This document shows positions 17,589-26,485 of a DNA stretch of 64,000 nt, piece by piece. Numbering within the stretch: position 1 is the stretch's first letter; the number at the start of each line of letters is the position of its first letter. The DNA is taken from contig NZ_JYON01000019.1 of the NCBI RefSeq assembly GCF_000952155.1, positions 1-64,000 of the forward strand. Reading direction: 5' to 3'. Made by a program: the position numbers and the translations under genes. The notes beneath the pieces were generated by a model, which saw nothing but the letters and a program-made list of their open reading frames with translations, made no database searches and was not told the origin of the DNA. The DNA comes from Aliterella atlantica CENA595 (lineage in GTDB: Bacteria; Cyanobacteriota; Cyanobacteriia; Cyanobacteriales; Chroococcidiopsidaceae).

Positions 17589-18008
17589 TTAGCCTTCTAC
17601 AGTGATTTTGCCAATCATGCCTGCACCGCGATGAGGTTCGCAGTAATAAGTGTAGTCACCTGCGGCGGCATCTTCAGGGAAGGTTGCTTTTACACTTTGT
17701 CCAGGAGTCATTAGCAATTGCTTGTGAGACAAGCCTTTAGCTAAGTCTGCGCTCTTGGCAGGGTTGTTAGCTGCATCAAAAACAACATTGTGGGGAGGAA
17801 CTTTGTTGTTCACCCACTCAACGGTATCGCCAGGTTTAATAGTAAGTTTGGGAGGATCGAATACTAGCATTCCTTTATCAGATCCCAATTTAACTTGGTA
17901 AGTTTCAGCCGCCGCAGAGGGGGTAAACAAAGCAAAACTGCTGACCAACAATACCATTGTTAATACTGCTACACCTAAGCGCCGCAGAGTTGCAGCAATC
18001 AATTTCAT
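17589..18008 (-). CDS. petE: Plastocyanin precursor
   Basis: Blue copper protein carrying electrons from cytochrome b6f to photosystem I in the thylakoid lumen. The start ATG 18008 is chosen because TTGGAGAAAGCT just before it is a strong ribosome-binding site; an upstream in-frame TTG at 18020 would consume it. The Sec signal (LGVAVLTMVLLVSSFALFTPSAAA) precedes a mature protein beginning ETYQVKLG. All four copper ligands are present: His in PPHNVVFD, then Cys and His in YYCEPHRG and Met in AGMIGK. It is third in a same-strand set psbV-psbV2-petE. The 99-base gap to psbV2 leaves room for its own (copper-responsive) promoter, but no site was recognised. Confidence 0.97.
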   Translation of the reverse strand: MKLIAATLRRLGVAVLTMVLLVSSFALFTPSAAAETYQVKLGSDKGMLVFDPPKLTIKPGDTVEWVNNKVPPHNVVFDAANNPAKSADLAKGLSHKQLLMTPGQSVKATFPEDAAAGDYTYYCEPHRGAGMIGKITVEG

Positions 18009-18107
18009 AGCTTTCTCCAAAAAGGTTTATCTTTGCTATTCAATAATACCGTCTCTGGGTAATTCACAGCCGCGCGATCGCTTAGTTTGAAGTTAAGTTA
18101 AGTAAAC

Positions 18108-18587
18108 TTAAAATTCATCAGTTCCCCACCCAGGCGCTCGCTGGGCGGCGGTAAGAACAAAGGCAGCCAAACTTTCAATTTGATCTTGAGTCATCCAACT
18201 TTCGGGTACTTGGCGACACCAAAAAGTCTCCGTACTACCGTCATACACCATCGGCTGCCGCATAAATGCGACTAAATTATTGATATTATCGCGAGGTGGG
18301 TTTGCGCCTTGAAGTTTTTTGAGCGCCAAAGACACTTGCGGATCGGGTAATGTTGCGCCCCCGACATGACAGTTCAAGCAGCTAGCTTCAAATAATTCTT
18401 TACCGCGTAGTAAAGATTCAGGGGAATAAGAGCGGGTTTCGCCTTTCTCATCCAACTGCAAATCAATTGGCTCAGTAACGTGTAAAAATCGCACCAGATA
18501 GCGGTCATTTGTTGCCGCAATAGCTGGATTAGTCGGCAATACTATAATTAATACTGCAGCAACAAGACATAGTAAACAACGTAGCAT
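18108..18587 (-). CDS. psbV2: Cytochrome c550-like protein PsbV2
   Basis: Paralogue of PsbV, exported to the lumen; its physiological role is not settled. The signal peptide is about residues 1-25 (LLCLVAAVLIIVLPTNPAIAA). The covalent haem site is CLNCH (C70, C73, H74). Where PsbV has its distal His ligand after YDG, this protein reads YDGSTETFWC. C124 therefore takes that place, in keeping with the unusual His/Cys haem ligation reported for PsbV2 of a thermophilic cyanobacterium. The C-terminus (GWGTDEF) differs from the KIYY end of PsbV that contacts photosystem II. It lies 178 bases downstream of psbV. Confidence 0.92.
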   Translation of the reverse strand: MLRCLLCLVAAVLIIVLPTNPAIAATNDRYLVRFLHVTEPIDLQLDEKGETRSYSPESLLRGKELFEASCLNCHVGGATLPDPQVSLALKKLQGANPPRDNINNLVAFMRQPMVYDGSTETFWCRQVPESWMTQDQIESLAAFVLTAAQRAPGWGTDEF

Positions 18588-18765
18588 TTAAAGTACAACC
18601 TTCTGTTTGTAAGCGTGGGCAAATAACAAATCCGCGATTAAGTTATTCAATAATCTGCCTTGGTAAATAAAAAACTATCAGCAGCCAGCAACTTAGGTGA
18701 TTAATCTAAATATGCTGACGGCTGATTAATAGTAGATAACAATCATTTAGACGTTGATACTGGCT

Positions 18766-19257
18766 TTAGTAGTAAATTTTGCCGCCGCCCCACTTGTCGC
18801 CAACAATTTTCGGCTGCAAGAGAACGTGTCCTGAAATTGCTACTAAATCATCTTCTGACAAATTTCTCATTGCCGCGTAAATATCTGCACTCTTAGTGCT
18901 GGGGTGTAATTCAGCAATTTCTTCTTCCCCGTCATAAGTAGTAGGATTGTGCAAATAATCTACTAATCCTTCAATATTATTGCGAGGTGGTGTAGCTAGG
19001 GCTAAAGCTTCAGGATCGAGTCCTACGTTTTGATTTGTCTTAGTTACGCCCCCAGCATGACACTGAGCGCAAGCATAATTAAATAAGCGTTTGCCTTCCT
19101 GGACTTGTTTGAGGCTAAGTACAGTAGTATCTCCTTGACTGTTTAACTGTACTGTACGGACAGCGTCGCTCAGTTCAACTGCCGATGCACGTCCCACAAC
19201 TAGCCCAAATGCTAGCAATAATGTTGCCATTACAAGCCCAATCATTTTTTTAAACAT
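18766..19257 (-). CDS. psbV: Photosystem II cytochrome c550
   Basis: Extrinsic lumenal subunit that stabilises the oxygen-evolving cluster and its chloride and calcium. The signal peptide ends at about RASA-VEL (residue 26). The haem motif is CAQCH (C63-H67), and the distal axial ligand is the His of IAELHPSTK (H119, about 93 of the mature form). PPRNNIEGLVDYLHNPTTYDG is the conserved core, and the protein ends GGGKIYY as canonical PsbV does. Its length of 163 is typical. It is the promoter-proximal gene of the psbV-psbV2-petE series. Confidence 0.97.
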   Translation of the reverse strand: MFKKMIGLVMATLLLAFGLVVGRASAVELSDAVRTVQLNSQGDTTVLSLKQVQEGKRLFNYACAQCHAGGVTKTNQNVGLDPEALALATPPRNNIEGLVDYLHNPTTYDGEEEIAELHPSTKSADIYAAMRNLSEDDLVAISGHVLLQPKIVGDKWGGGKIYY

Positions 19258-19397
19258 AGTTCCCCTTCAAAAGTTCGACTCCGAACACAGCTATTTATCA
19301 TCGGCTTAAGCTGTTATTGCCTATAAAGTCACTGCAAAACGGGCATAATGCTGTAAATCTAAATAAATTTGGGCAATTATCTAGGTTTAACAGCATA

Positions 19398-19592
19398 TTA
19401 ATCTTTCTCAGCGTTTATTGCTTGTTGTTGAGCCAATATTTCGGAAATAATCGTCTTAGCATCTTCTAAAGCCAAACGAGTTCTAGAAGTTTTATAAGCT
19501 ATTCCCAAGCGATCGCATAAAGCGAGTACCTCTGCTTCAGGAAGGTGATAATCCGCTGCTATTTCGGCAATGGACAAGTCTGCAAAACCCAT
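19398..19592 (-). CDS. Small conserved cyanobacterial protein with helix-turn-helix-like fold
   Basis: A 64-residue acidic protein: MGFADLSIAEIAADYHLPEA, then a second helical segment and a Glu/Gln-rich tail. The first 40 residues look like a small winged or MerR-type recognition unit (SIAEIAADYHLP...VLALCDRLGI). Very similar short proteins are common in cyanobacteria, sometimes mislabelled as translation initiation factors. No function is established. The gene stands alone, 140 bases upstream of psbV on the same strand. Confidence 0.75.
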   Translation of the reverse strand: MGFADLSIAEIAADYHLPEAEVLALCDRLGIAYKTSRTRLALEDAKTIISEILAQQQAINAEKD

Positions 19593-19762
19593 AATGTGAA
19601 AGATCGCAGTGACAGGTAGAGATTAAGCCGCTCTAATATGAATATCATGTCACTGAGCCATTTGTTACAGAAAATTGGCAAAGGGAGATGAAGAGAGGGG
19701 AGACAAGGAGAATTTAATTAACTTAATATCTTCCTTGTCCCCTTGTCCCCTTGTCTCTTTTC

Positions 19763-20698
19763 CTAAACTTCTTCCTTAACACTTGGTACTTTTTCTTTAC
19801 CAGGTATTGGTTGCCAATGCTCTACTTGTGGCGTGGCTGTAATTGGCTGGTGCAGGCAGATTAACTGAGCTAAGGTTTTTTTCAGTTGCGTGCGCGGGAC
19901 GATCGCATCGACAAATCCATGACTAAGTAATTCTTCCGCTGTCTGAAATTCTTCTGGTAGCTTTTCTCTTAAAGTTTGCTCGATTACCCGACGACCTGCA
20001 AAACCGATTGTGGCTTTGGGTTCGGCGATAATTAAGTCACCTAGCATAGCAAAACTTGCCGTTACGCCGCCTGTTGTCGGATTGGTTAATACTGGTATAT
20101 AAAGTAACTGGGCTTCGCGGTGGCGTTCTAAGGCGGCTGATATCTTTGCCATCTGCATCAGACTCAACATACCTTCTTGCATTCTTGCCCCGCCAGAGGC
20201 ACAGACAATAATTACTGGATAGCGTTTTTGAGTGGCTGTTTCGATAACGCGAGTCAGTTTTTCCCCTACCACTGAACCCATACTGCCGCCCATAAAGCGA
20301 AAATCCATTACTCCCAAGGCAACAGGTAAGCCGTCAAGATGCCCAATTCCTGTTTGTACGGCATCTGCTAAACCAGTTTTTTCCTGGGTTTCGCGCAGCC
20401 GATCGCTGTATGCTTTGCGATCGCGAAACTGCAATGGATCTACCGAACGCATTTCTACATCTATCGGGTTCCATGTATGAGCATCAATCAATTGACGAAT
20501 GCGCTCGTCGCTATCAACTCTAATATGATGCCCACACTCTAAACAAACCATCTGATTTGCTCTGAGGTCTTTGGTATAAGCTAATACACCACATTCTACA
20601 CATTTATTCCATAGCCCATCAGCAATATCACGCTCTTGGGGTTCTCGGTTGGTAGAGCTAGATTTGCGTCGATTTGCGAACCAATCAAACAGAGACAT
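19763..20698 (-). CDS. accD: Acetyl-CoA carboxylase carboxyltransferase subunit beta
   Basis: Half of the carboxyltransferase that moves CO2 from biotin-BCCP to acetyl-CoA, the first step of fatty acid synthesis. The N-terminal four-cysteine zinc ribbon is CVECG...CLECG (about residues 34-56), followed by [11 protein letters not shown]. The crotonase-fold domain has [34 protein letters not shown] and [16 protein letters not shown] (oxyanion-hole regions), then [11 protein letters not shown]. Its length of 311 is normal. The accA partner is not in the window. Confidence 0.97.
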   Translation of the reverse strand: MSLFDWFANRRKSSSTNREPQERDIADGLWNKCVECGVLAYTKDLRANQMVCLECGHHIRVDSDERIRQLIDAHTWNPIDVEMRSVDPLQFRDRKAYSDRLRETQEKTGLADAVQTGIGHLDGLPVALGVMDFRFMGGSMGSVVGEKLTRVIETATQKRYPVIIVCASGGARMQEGMLSLMQMAKISAALERHREAQLLYIPVLTNPTTGGVTASFAMLGDLIIAEPKATIGFAGRRVIEQTLREKLPEEFQTAEELLSHGFVDAIVPRTQLKKTLAQLICLHQPITATPQVEHWQPIPGKEKVPSVKEEV

Positions 20699-20781
20699 TA
20701 AATTAGCGCGATCTTGTAATTAGGCTCTATTATCTTACTCGAAACGGCGTAGACTATCGGGTTAAGTTTTCCTCTGCTGCT

Positions 20782-21594
20782 TTAAGGAAAAAATAATTGC
20801 AAGTAGCTAGATAAGATCCACTCACCCCAAAACAAAGCGATCGCTGCTCCCATCGCCAGGAAAGGACCAAAAGGCATAGGTTGTCTGCGATCTAGTAGTC
20901 CAATAGCGATCGCGCCTCCGCCGACAAATGCACCTAAAGCACAAGCCAAGAAACCTGCTAACAGCAAATACTTCCACCCCAACCAAGCGCCCATCATGGC
21001 GGCTAATTTACTATCTCCCCAACCCATCGCCGTTTGTCCCAAAATCAGCGAACCAAATATAGTAATTAGGCTCAACAGCCATATACCGACAACTGCGCCG
21101 CTAATAGCAAACATTAACTGATTAATTGTGGTGCCGATCCCGCCTACCGCCAGATAACCGACACCTAGCTGAAATATTAGCCCTAATACTAAGCCCGATC
21201 GCGTCAGCGATTCTGGCAAAGTCATTGTATCAAAATCAATCAGCGATAGGGCAAGCAACCAGCTACAAAAAGCCCAGTAGCCAAGAGTTTGCACTGAAAA
21301 GCCAAACATCCAGAAGACGAATAAAAATATCAGTCCTGTTACTGCTTCTACAATTGGGTAGCGGGGGGAAATTTTGGTTTGACAATGACGACAGCGCCCT
21401 CTCAGCAGCAACCAGCCAAAAACAGGCACGTTCTCACGTTTGCCTAATTTATGCAGGCATTGCGGACAGCGAGAGGGCGGGTAAAGCACCGATAGCCCCG
21501 CAGGTACGCGATAAATTACTACATTGAGAAAGCTACCTATAGATGCTCCTAGAATGAAGACGATAATCGATGCAGGTAGGAGTAATGCGTCCAT
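20782..21594 (-). CDS. pilD: Prepilin leader peptidase / N-methyltransferase
   Basis: Inner-membrane aspartic peptidase that cleaves and N-methylates type IV pilin and pseudopilin precursors. The N-terminal segment GASIGSFLNVVIYRVP is followed by a cytoplasmic loop with two CxxC pairs (CPQC near 43-46, CRHC near 68-71), the zinc site linked to methylation. The catalytic aspartates are in LIDFDTMTLP and GWGDSKLAAMMGAWLG. It has about eight membrane segments and 270 residues. It is required for type IV pili and natural competence in related cyanobacteria. Confidence 0.95.
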   Translation of the reverse strand: MDALLLPASIIVFILGASIGSFLNVVIYRVPAGLSVLYPPSRCPQCLHKLGKRENVPVFGWLLLRGRCRHCQTKISPRYPIVEAVTGLIFLFVFWMFGFSVQTLGYWAFCSWLLALSLIDFDTMTLPESLTRSGLVLGLIFQLGVGYLAVGGIGTTINQLMFAISGAVVGIWLLSLITIFGSLILGQTAMGWGDSKLAAMMGAWLGWKYLLLAGFLACALGAFVGGGAIAIGLLDRRQPMPFGPFLAMGAAIALFWGEWILSSYLQLFFP

Positions 21595-21681
21595 TTTTAA
21601 CAGTGACCAGTGACCAGTTATTAGTTAAATTTTGGTTTCTAGTTACCGAATTTCTAATCTAGTCTAAAAGCAGGATAAAAG

Positions 21682-22758
21682 TTAGTTTAGGGATTGAATT
21701 AGAGCTTTACCCATTGCTTGACAGCCTAATAAGTTCATCCCTGGAGCCATAATATCGCCTGTACGATCGCCTTGCTCTAATACTTTTAATACTGCTTGCT
21801 CGATGCGATCGCTAGCTTGGGGTTGATTCAAACCGTAGCGTAACATCATGGCTGCACTCAAAACTTGAGCAATAGGATTAGCTTTATCTTGCCCTGCAAT
21901 ATCTGGCGCTGAACCGTGTACTGGTTCAAATACTCCAGGTCCTTGCGCCCCTAAACTAGCAGAAGGTAACATTCCGATACTACCTGTGAGCATTGCTGCT
22001 GCATCGGAGAGAATATCGCCAAACAAATTACCAGTAACAATAGTGTCGAACTGTTTGGGATAGCGAATTAACTGCATAGCAGCATTGTCTACATACAAAT
22101 GCGTTAGCTCTACATCTGGGTATTCTGAGGCTAAGGCGTTGATGCGATCGCGCCACAATTGCGATACATCTAATACATTGGCTTTATCTACCGAACACAG
22201 CTTTTTGCCGCGTTTTTGTGCTGTTTCAAAGCCTACTCTACCAATGCGATCGATTTCGGCTTCTGTATAAGCCATTGTATTTACTCCCCGTTTTTCTCCA
22301 GTTTCGGTAGTAAAAATTCCTTTTGGCTGTCCGAAATAAACGCCGCCTGTTAGTTCGCGAACTACCATAATATCAACGCCCTCAACTATTTCCTGTTTCA
22401 AAGAAGAAGCATCTATTAGTTGCGGTAATATTTTCGCTGGGCGTAAATTAGCAAACAGCCCTAATCCTGCTCTTAGTCCTAATAGTCCAGTTTCGGGGCG
22501 CAAATGACGCGGCAAATTGTCCCATTTATAACCGCCGATCGCAGCTAATAATACAGCATCGCTATTACGGCATTTATCTAAGGTTTCTTGGGGTAATGGT
22601 TCGCCTGTAGCGTCAATGGCTGCACCTCCCATTAAGGCTTCTTGAAATTCAAAATCAATATTTAGCTGTTTACCGACTACTTGCAATACTTCTTGGGCTA
22701 CTGCCATAATTTCAGGACCAATGCCATCGCCTGGTAAAAGCGTAATTCGGTATATCAT
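21682..22758 (-). CDS. leuB: 3-isopropylmalate dehydrogenase
   Basis: NAD-dependent oxidative decarboxylase in leucine synthesis (3-isopropylmalate to 2-oxoisocaproate). The start [18 protein letters not shown] is canonical. [37 protein letters not shown] with the substrate arginines, [11 protein letters not shown] and [14 protein letters not shown] follow. The metal-binding region is DNAAMQLI...[15 protein letters not shown], and the NAD site is [15 protein letters not shown]. Its 358 residues match the family. It stands alone; leuC and leuD are not nearby, as is usual in cyanobacteria. Confidence 0.97.
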   Translation of the reverse strand: MIYRITLLPGDGIGPEIMAVAQEVLQVVGKQLNIDFEFQEALMGGAAIDATGEPLPQETLDKCRNSDAVLLAAIGGYKWDNLPRHLRPETGLLGLRAGLGLFANLRPAKILPQLIDASSLKQEIVEGVDIMVVRELTGGVYFGQPKGIFTTETGEKRGVNTMAYTEAEIDRIGRVGFETAQKRGKKLCSVDKANVLDVSQLWRDRINALASEYPDVELTHLYVDNAAMQLIRYPKQFDTIVTGNLFGDILSDAAAMLTGSIGMLPSASLGAQGPGVFEPVHGSAPDIAGQDKANPIAQVLSAAMMLRYGLNQPQASDRIEQAVLKVLEQGDRTGDIMAPGMNLLGCQAMGKALIQSLN

Positions 22759-22861
22759 CTCTGGTTAGTTCGTAAAATGCGTATTTTTTGAGGATACGCG
22801 ACTTGTGCGATCGTATTGTATAAACGTGGTAGACAAATAGCACTACTAGACCAAATTGTAC

Positions 22862-22882
22862 AGACGTAGCAGTGCTACGTCT
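22862..22882. repeat. Dispersed AGACGTAGC palindrome, copy 2
   Basis: AGACGTAGC-AGT-GCTACGTCT, directly abutting the pdxA stop codon at 22883, so on the minus strand it follows pdxA at once. Confidence 0.75.
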
Positions 22883-23950
22883 CTACCGCCGTGCAACCAT
22901 TTCGATGGCTAATTGGATTGCGGCTTTCATACTGCTAGGATCGGCAATGCCCAAACCTGCAATATCAAATGCTGTTCCGTGATCTGGAGATGTGCGAATA
23001 AACGGTAAACCAATCGAAGTATTAACAGCGCGATCGAAGGCTAGCTGTTTGACAGGAATTAACCCTTGATCGTGGTACAAAGCCAAATAAGCATCGTGGG
23101 CTTTTGTAGGATCGATCGCACCATACCAAGCCTGACTCGGTTTTACCCACATAGTATCGGGCGGAATGGGACCATCTAATATTGCTTGCGGACGGCGATC
23201 GCGTTCTTGTTCTAACCAGGGAATTAACCAGTCTTGTTCTTCTGTCCCTAATTGTCCTTGTTCGCCGCTGTGGGGGTTTAAACCAGCGATCGCAATTCTC
23301 GGCTGCTTGATGCCAAAATCGCGTTCCAAGCACTCTACTAATAGATCGAGTTTAGCGGTCATTAATTGAGGCGTGAGCGCGTCTGCTACCTGTCTTAAAG
23401 GAATATGGGTAGTAGCAAGCAAAGTCCGCAGCGTCCAGGCGCTATGAGGCGACTTCCCGAAAAATAACATCCCAAATTTCTCAACGCCTGCTTTTTGGGC
23501 TAATAGTTCGGTTTGACCAGGATAATTATATCCCGCAGCTTTCCAAGCTGATTTAGCAATGGGTGCTGTAACAATGCCGTCAAACTCACCAGCTAGTGTA
23601 CGCGCGATCGCATTTTCTAAGTAAGTAAAGCTAGCTTCCCCACTACCAGCATTACCTGTACCGATAGTAATGTGACTTTGCAAGTCAATATCTTTAATAG
23701 GTAGTTCGTTAGGATTAACGTAATTTTGGGCGGTAAAATTAGGCTGATTTTGCAGATGTTGATAAGTTTCATTTAAATGCGATCGGCTGCCAATTACGGT
23801 TATGTCGCAATCTTGAGTTATTTCCGTATCCGCTAGCGCTTTTAAAACTACTTCTGAACCAATGCCAGCAGGATCGCCTACAGGCACAGCCAAACGCGGA
23901 CGGATGGTTTTTGATGAGGTGGCTAAATGCGATCGCTCTAGTGAATACAT
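22883..23950 (-). CDS. pdxA: 4-hydroxythreonine-4-phosphate dehydrogenase
   Basis: NAD-dependent enzyme of the DXP-dependent pyridoxal phosphate pathway. The N-terminal [23 protein letters not shown] is the phosphate-binding motif ([11 protein letters not shown] where TxGDPxGIGPE is common). [24 protein letters not shown] and a metal-binding [16 protein letters not shown] carry substrate and metal ligands. The distal His sits in [15 protein letters not shown] and the C-terminal [13 protein letters not shown] is conserved. Its length of 355 is normal. The first 17 residues ([17 protein letters not shown]) precede the conserved core and may include a misplaced start. It is divergent from petM. 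Confidence 0.94.
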   Translation of the reverse strand: MYSLERSHLATSSKTIRPRLAVPVGDPAGIGSEVVLKALADTEITQDCDITVIGSRSHLNETYQHLQNQPNFTAQNYVNPNELPIKDIDLQSHITIGTGNAGSGEASFTYLENAIARTLAGEFDGIVTAPIAKSAWKAAGYNYPGQTELLAQKAGVEKFGMLFFGKSPHSAWTLRTLLATTHIPLRQVADALTPQLMTAKLDLLVECLERDFGIKQPRIAIAGLNPHSGEQGQLGTEEQDWLIPWLEQERDRRPQAILDGPIPPDTMWVKPSQAWYGAIDPTKAHDAYLALYHDQGLIPVKQLAFDRAVNTSIGLPFIRTSPDHGTAFDIAGLGIADPSSMKAAIQLAIEMVARR

Positions 23951-24027
23951 CCCGTAAATACCTGAAACTGTTTTAAGATACGTTACATATATCTAATTTT
24001 CGCAAATCGATTGGAGGAATACATAAA

Positions 24028-24138
24028 ATGAGCGAAATGTACACAGCAGCTATTTTGTCATTTTCTTTAATTTTCGTGGGTATAGTCCTCGGCTACGCTC
24101 TACTTAAAATTCAAGGCGACGAAGAAGAAGCGCTTTAA
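24028..24138 (+). CDS. petM: Cytochrome b6f complex subunit VII
   Basis: A 36-residue membrane protein: MSEMYTAAILSFSLIFVGIV, then LGYALLKIQGDEEEAL. It has one transmembrane helix and the LLKIQGDEEE tail characteristic of PetM, a peripheral small subunit of the b6f complex. A strong ribosome-binding site (TTGGAGGAAT) lies 7 bases before ATG 24028. It is followed by ycf39, a neighbour pair also met in other cyanobacteria. Confidence 0.9.
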   Translation: MSEMYTAAILSFSLIFVGIVLGYALLKIQGDEEEAL

Positions 24139-24166
24139 TAATTCGTAATTCGTAATTCGTAATTAT
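24137..24166. repeat. TAATTCG heptamer tandem repeat
   Basis: Three to four tandem copies of TAATTCG starting in the petM stop codon region, followed by a GGACAAGGGGG purine-rich stretch of another dispersed repeat class. Confidence 0.8.
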
Positions 24167-24275
24167 AAGAGGACAAGGGGGCTAGGGGGATCTCTTCCTG
24201 CCTCCCCTGTGATTTGTCAAGTAAAGTCTGGTAAGATTTTATTAATAATATTTAAGAATCATTAAGTAACCCCTC

Positions 24276-25259
24276 ATGACTTTATTAGTTGTCGGTTCCA
24301 CAGGAACCTTAGGAAGACAAGTAGTTCGCCGCGCTCTCGATGAGGGGTACAAAGTACGCTGTTTGGTGAGAAGTCCTAAAAAAGCAGCTTTTTTGAAGGA
24401 GTGGGGTGCAGAACTCGTCCCAGGAAATTTGTGTTATCCCGAAACTCTGAAGCCAGCGTTAGAAGGCGTTACGGCGGTAATTGATGCGGCTACGGCTCGT
24501 CCTACCGACTCACTAAGTATTAAGCAAGTAGATTGGGATGGAAAAGTAGCGCTAATTCAAGCTGCAAAAGCTGCAGGTGTAGAGCGGTTTATCTTCTTTT
24601 CGTTGCTTGATGTTGATAAGTATCCTGAAGTCCCGTTAATGGAAATTAAACGGTGTACGGAGATATTTTTAGCCCAATCTGGTCTAAATTATACAATATT
24701 GCAACTATGCGGCTTTATGCAGGGATTGGTCGGTCAGTATGCCATCCCAATCTTGGAAAAACAGGCAGTATGGATTACTGGCGAATCTTCTCCCATTGCT
24801 TATATGGATACTCAAGATATCGCTAAGTTTGCAATTGCTGCTCTTAAAGTGCCAGAAACAGAAAATAAAACTTTTCCGGTAGTTGGTACTCGCGCTTGGA
24901 GTGCAGAAGAACTTATTAGCTTATGCGAGAGGCTATCAGGTCAAGAAGCTAGAATCACGCGGATGCCAATCAACTTGCTGCGGACAGTGCGCCATGTATC
25001 GCGTTTCTTTCAGTGGGGATGGAATGTGAGCGATCGCCTAGCTTTTGCTGAAGTCATGGCAACAGGAAAGCCTTTAGCTGCCCCAATGGATGAAGTATAT
25101 CAAGTATTTGGGCTAAATCCTGATGAAACTACTACTGTAGAAACCTATATGCAAGAGTATTTCAGCAGAATTATGAAAAAGCTCAAAGAGTTAGATTACG
25201 AGAAATTAAAAACTAAAAAGAAAGCACCGAAAAAGACTCCGTTTAAAAAGCCTCAGTAA
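24276..25259 (+). CDS. ycf39: Ycf39-type NmrA/SDR family protein (photosystem II assembly)
   Basis: Atypical short-chain dehydrogenase with an N-terminal Rossmann fold (MTLLVVGSTGTLGRQVVRRA; GSTGTLGR binds the dinucleotide). VRCLVRSPKKAAFLKEWGAE, FIFFSLLDVDKYPEVPLMEIK, and IAYMDTQDIAKFAIAAL are the diagnostic blocks. Ycf39 (HCF244 in plants) works with high-light-inducible proteins in early photosystem II reaction-centre and D1 assembly at the thylakoid. The C-terminus has a Lys-rich tail (KTKKKAPKKTPFKKPQ). Its length of 327 is normal, and it lies 137 bases after petM on the same strand. Confidence 0.92.
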   Translation: MTLLVVGSTGTLGRQVVRRALDEGYKVRCLVRSPKKAAFLKEWGAELVPGNLCYPETLKPALEGVTAVIDAATARPTDSLSIKQVDWDGKVALIQAAKAAGVERFIFFSLLDVDKYPEVPLMEIKRCTEIFLAQSGLNYTILQLCGFMQGLVGQYAIPILEKQAVWITGESSPIAYMDTQDIAKFAIAALKVPETENKTFPVVGTRAWSAEELISLCERLSGQEARITRMPINLLRTVRHVSRFFQWGWNVSDRLAFAEVMATGKPLAAPMDEVYQVFGLNPDETTTVETYMQEYFSRIMKKLKELDYEKLKTKKKAPKKTPFKKPQ

Positions 25260-25319
25260 ACTAATTTGATAGTTAAGGGAAAGGCGTAATATCCTCTGGT
25301 AAGCCTTTCCCCAGCAAGC

Positions 25320-25518
25320 TTAAAACTCTTGCTCTTGAGGAGATTTAGACTTATTCTTAGCTTTATTGGCACTGCGCTTTAACGCTTGCAAACGGCGCTC
25401 GTACTTCTGCCGTTGGCGCTTGCTTGGTGTTTGGTCAATTAAGGTCTTTAAGGCGCTACCAAGGCTCTTGTAAGCATTGGGGAGAGTGTAACCGAAACGA
25501 GTAGCAAGAGCGATCGCT
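25320..25518 (-). pseudogene. 3'-end remnant of a DUF3318 gene (left copy of a direct repeat)
   Basis: The minus-strand translation reads AIALATRFGYTLPNAYKSLG and onwards to RQRQKYERRLQALKRSANKA, ending KSKSPQEQEF and TAA. It matches the last 65 or so residues of the intact DUF3318 gene at 27581. About a dozen base differences are mostly silent, and the last few residues differ (PQEQEF against AQVEEI). The final 63 bases (25456-25518) are identical to 27717-27779. Homology stops abruptly at the HIP1 octamer GCGATCGC. It has no start. It is the left flank of the restriction-modification cassette. Confidence 0.9.
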
Positions 25519-25660
25519 CTCTACAGTTTTTTACAGCTTGGGTATATTGCTGGCGTACAAGCATTTAAAAAAGGAGATAAATTCTGCATAAAAGCGATCG
25601 CGCGTTACCTAGTTCTGAACTCAATACTAGAGCTAAAGGTTAAAACTAACTATCCTTAAT

Positions 25661-25708
25661 GCTACTTATAGTCTGTCGCTACTTATAGTCTGTCGTCCTA
25701 TAGTTATC
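25661..25708 (+). promoter_or_regulatory. Tandem C-box operator for the controller protein
   Basis: GCTACTTATAGTCTGTC occurs twice in direct tandem (25661-25677, 25678-25694), followed by a half-like CCTATAGTTATC. The core ACTTATAGTC matches the C-box type bound by controller proteins of several Type II systems (for example Esp1396I). It ends 36 bases before the controller ATG, the expected place for autoregulation of the C-R operon. Confidence 0.8.
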
Positions 25709-25730
25709 ATTGCTCAATCTTACCCATTCT

Positions 25731-25937
25731 ATGGATATTACAGAGCAATTTGGGAAAAAAGTTAGACATTTGCGAAAGCTTAAAAATCTTTCGCAAGATG
25801 AGCTTGCAGAATTATGTGAATTGCACCGTACTTATATTGGCTCTGTTGAACGAGGAGAAAGGAATATAACCTTAATTAATGCCAACAAAATAGCTAACGC
25901 ACTGTCTGTAAGTTTAGCTGAACTGGTAACGGAATAA
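25731..25937 (+). CDS. Restriction-modification controller (C) protein, HTH_3/XRE family
   Basis: A 68-residue helix-turn-helix protein. ATG 25731 (MDITEQFGKKVRHLRKLKNL) is preferred to the TTG at 25710, because the domain starts right after it and the operator lies close upstream. The Xre/434-Cro fold is complete: LSQDELAELCELHRTYIGSVERGERNITL is the helix-turn-helix with the typical ERGxRN. It fits dimeric controller proteins that time endonuclease expression after entry into a new host. Its TAA overlaps the endonuclease ATG by one base (TAATG), so the two are cotranscribed. Confidence 0.92.
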   Translation: MDITEQFGKKVRHLRKLKNLSQDELAELCELHRTYIGSVERGERNITLINANKIANALSVSLAELVTE

Positions 25938-26485
25938 TGGATGAAAGAATCCTAGAGCAAGTTCTCACAAGATATCAATACTCATTTGTTGAAAAGGTTT
26001 ATGCAGAAGAAAACGAAGAACACGATCTTTTAATGGATGTATTTGGTATTTCGCCCATACTAAAAAAAGAAAACAGACAATATTGGGGGCGCGAACTAGG
26101 TATGTGTTGGCAATTGTTGGTTGTTGAAATATGTAGAGCCTATTGCACCAGTTTTCAGCCAGCATTTAAGGTAGGTAGCGATGAACCATGCGATCTTATT
26201 GTCGATAGATACGCAATAGATACAAAATATCGTATTGGCTCTGGAGACTCTGGAACGCTTAAAAAGTTTAAATCTTATGGTCAATTACTTCGTACCTATA
26301 AATATGAGCCAATTCTTTTGATCCTTAGAGAAGATAATTTACCCGCAGCGATCGCCGCCTGTCAAATTGGCACTTGGCAAGTTTATACAGGTGACGATTC
26401 CTTTGTGTTCCTACAAAGAATCAGCAATTTTGATTTAAAATCATTTCTTATTCAGAGAGTGGGAGCATTCCCTGTAAACCGCTAA
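25937..26485 (+). CDS. Type II restriction endonuclease, PD-(D/E)XK-like
   Basis: A 182-residue protein whose identity rests on context and one motif. CDLIVDRYAIDTKYRIGSGDSGT places D86, then D95-T-K97, in the spacing of a D...(D/E)xK nuclease site. The next helix (LKKFKSYGQLL) fits the family. The central IGSGDSGTLKKF and LLILREDNLPAAIAAC blocks recall ApaLI-type enzymes, but that is a memory match and should not be read as the target sequence. It is translated from the TAATG junction with the controller gene. Its 3' end overlaps the convergent methyltransferase gene by 38 bases, so full-length transcripts are mutually antisense there. Confidence 0.82.
   Translation: MDERILEQVLTRYQYSFVEKVYAEENEEHDLLMDVFGISPILKKENRQYWGRELGMCWQLLVVEICRAYCTSFQPAFKVGSDEPCDLIVDRYAIDTKYRIGSGDSGTLKKFKSYGQLLRTYKYEPILLILREDNLPAAIAACQIGTWQVYTGDDSFVFLQRISNFDLKSFLIQRVGAFPVNR

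Noticed and set aside
17487..17714. 75-codon frame after obg
   Set aside because: It runs across a perfect terminator and into the petE coding region on the other strand.
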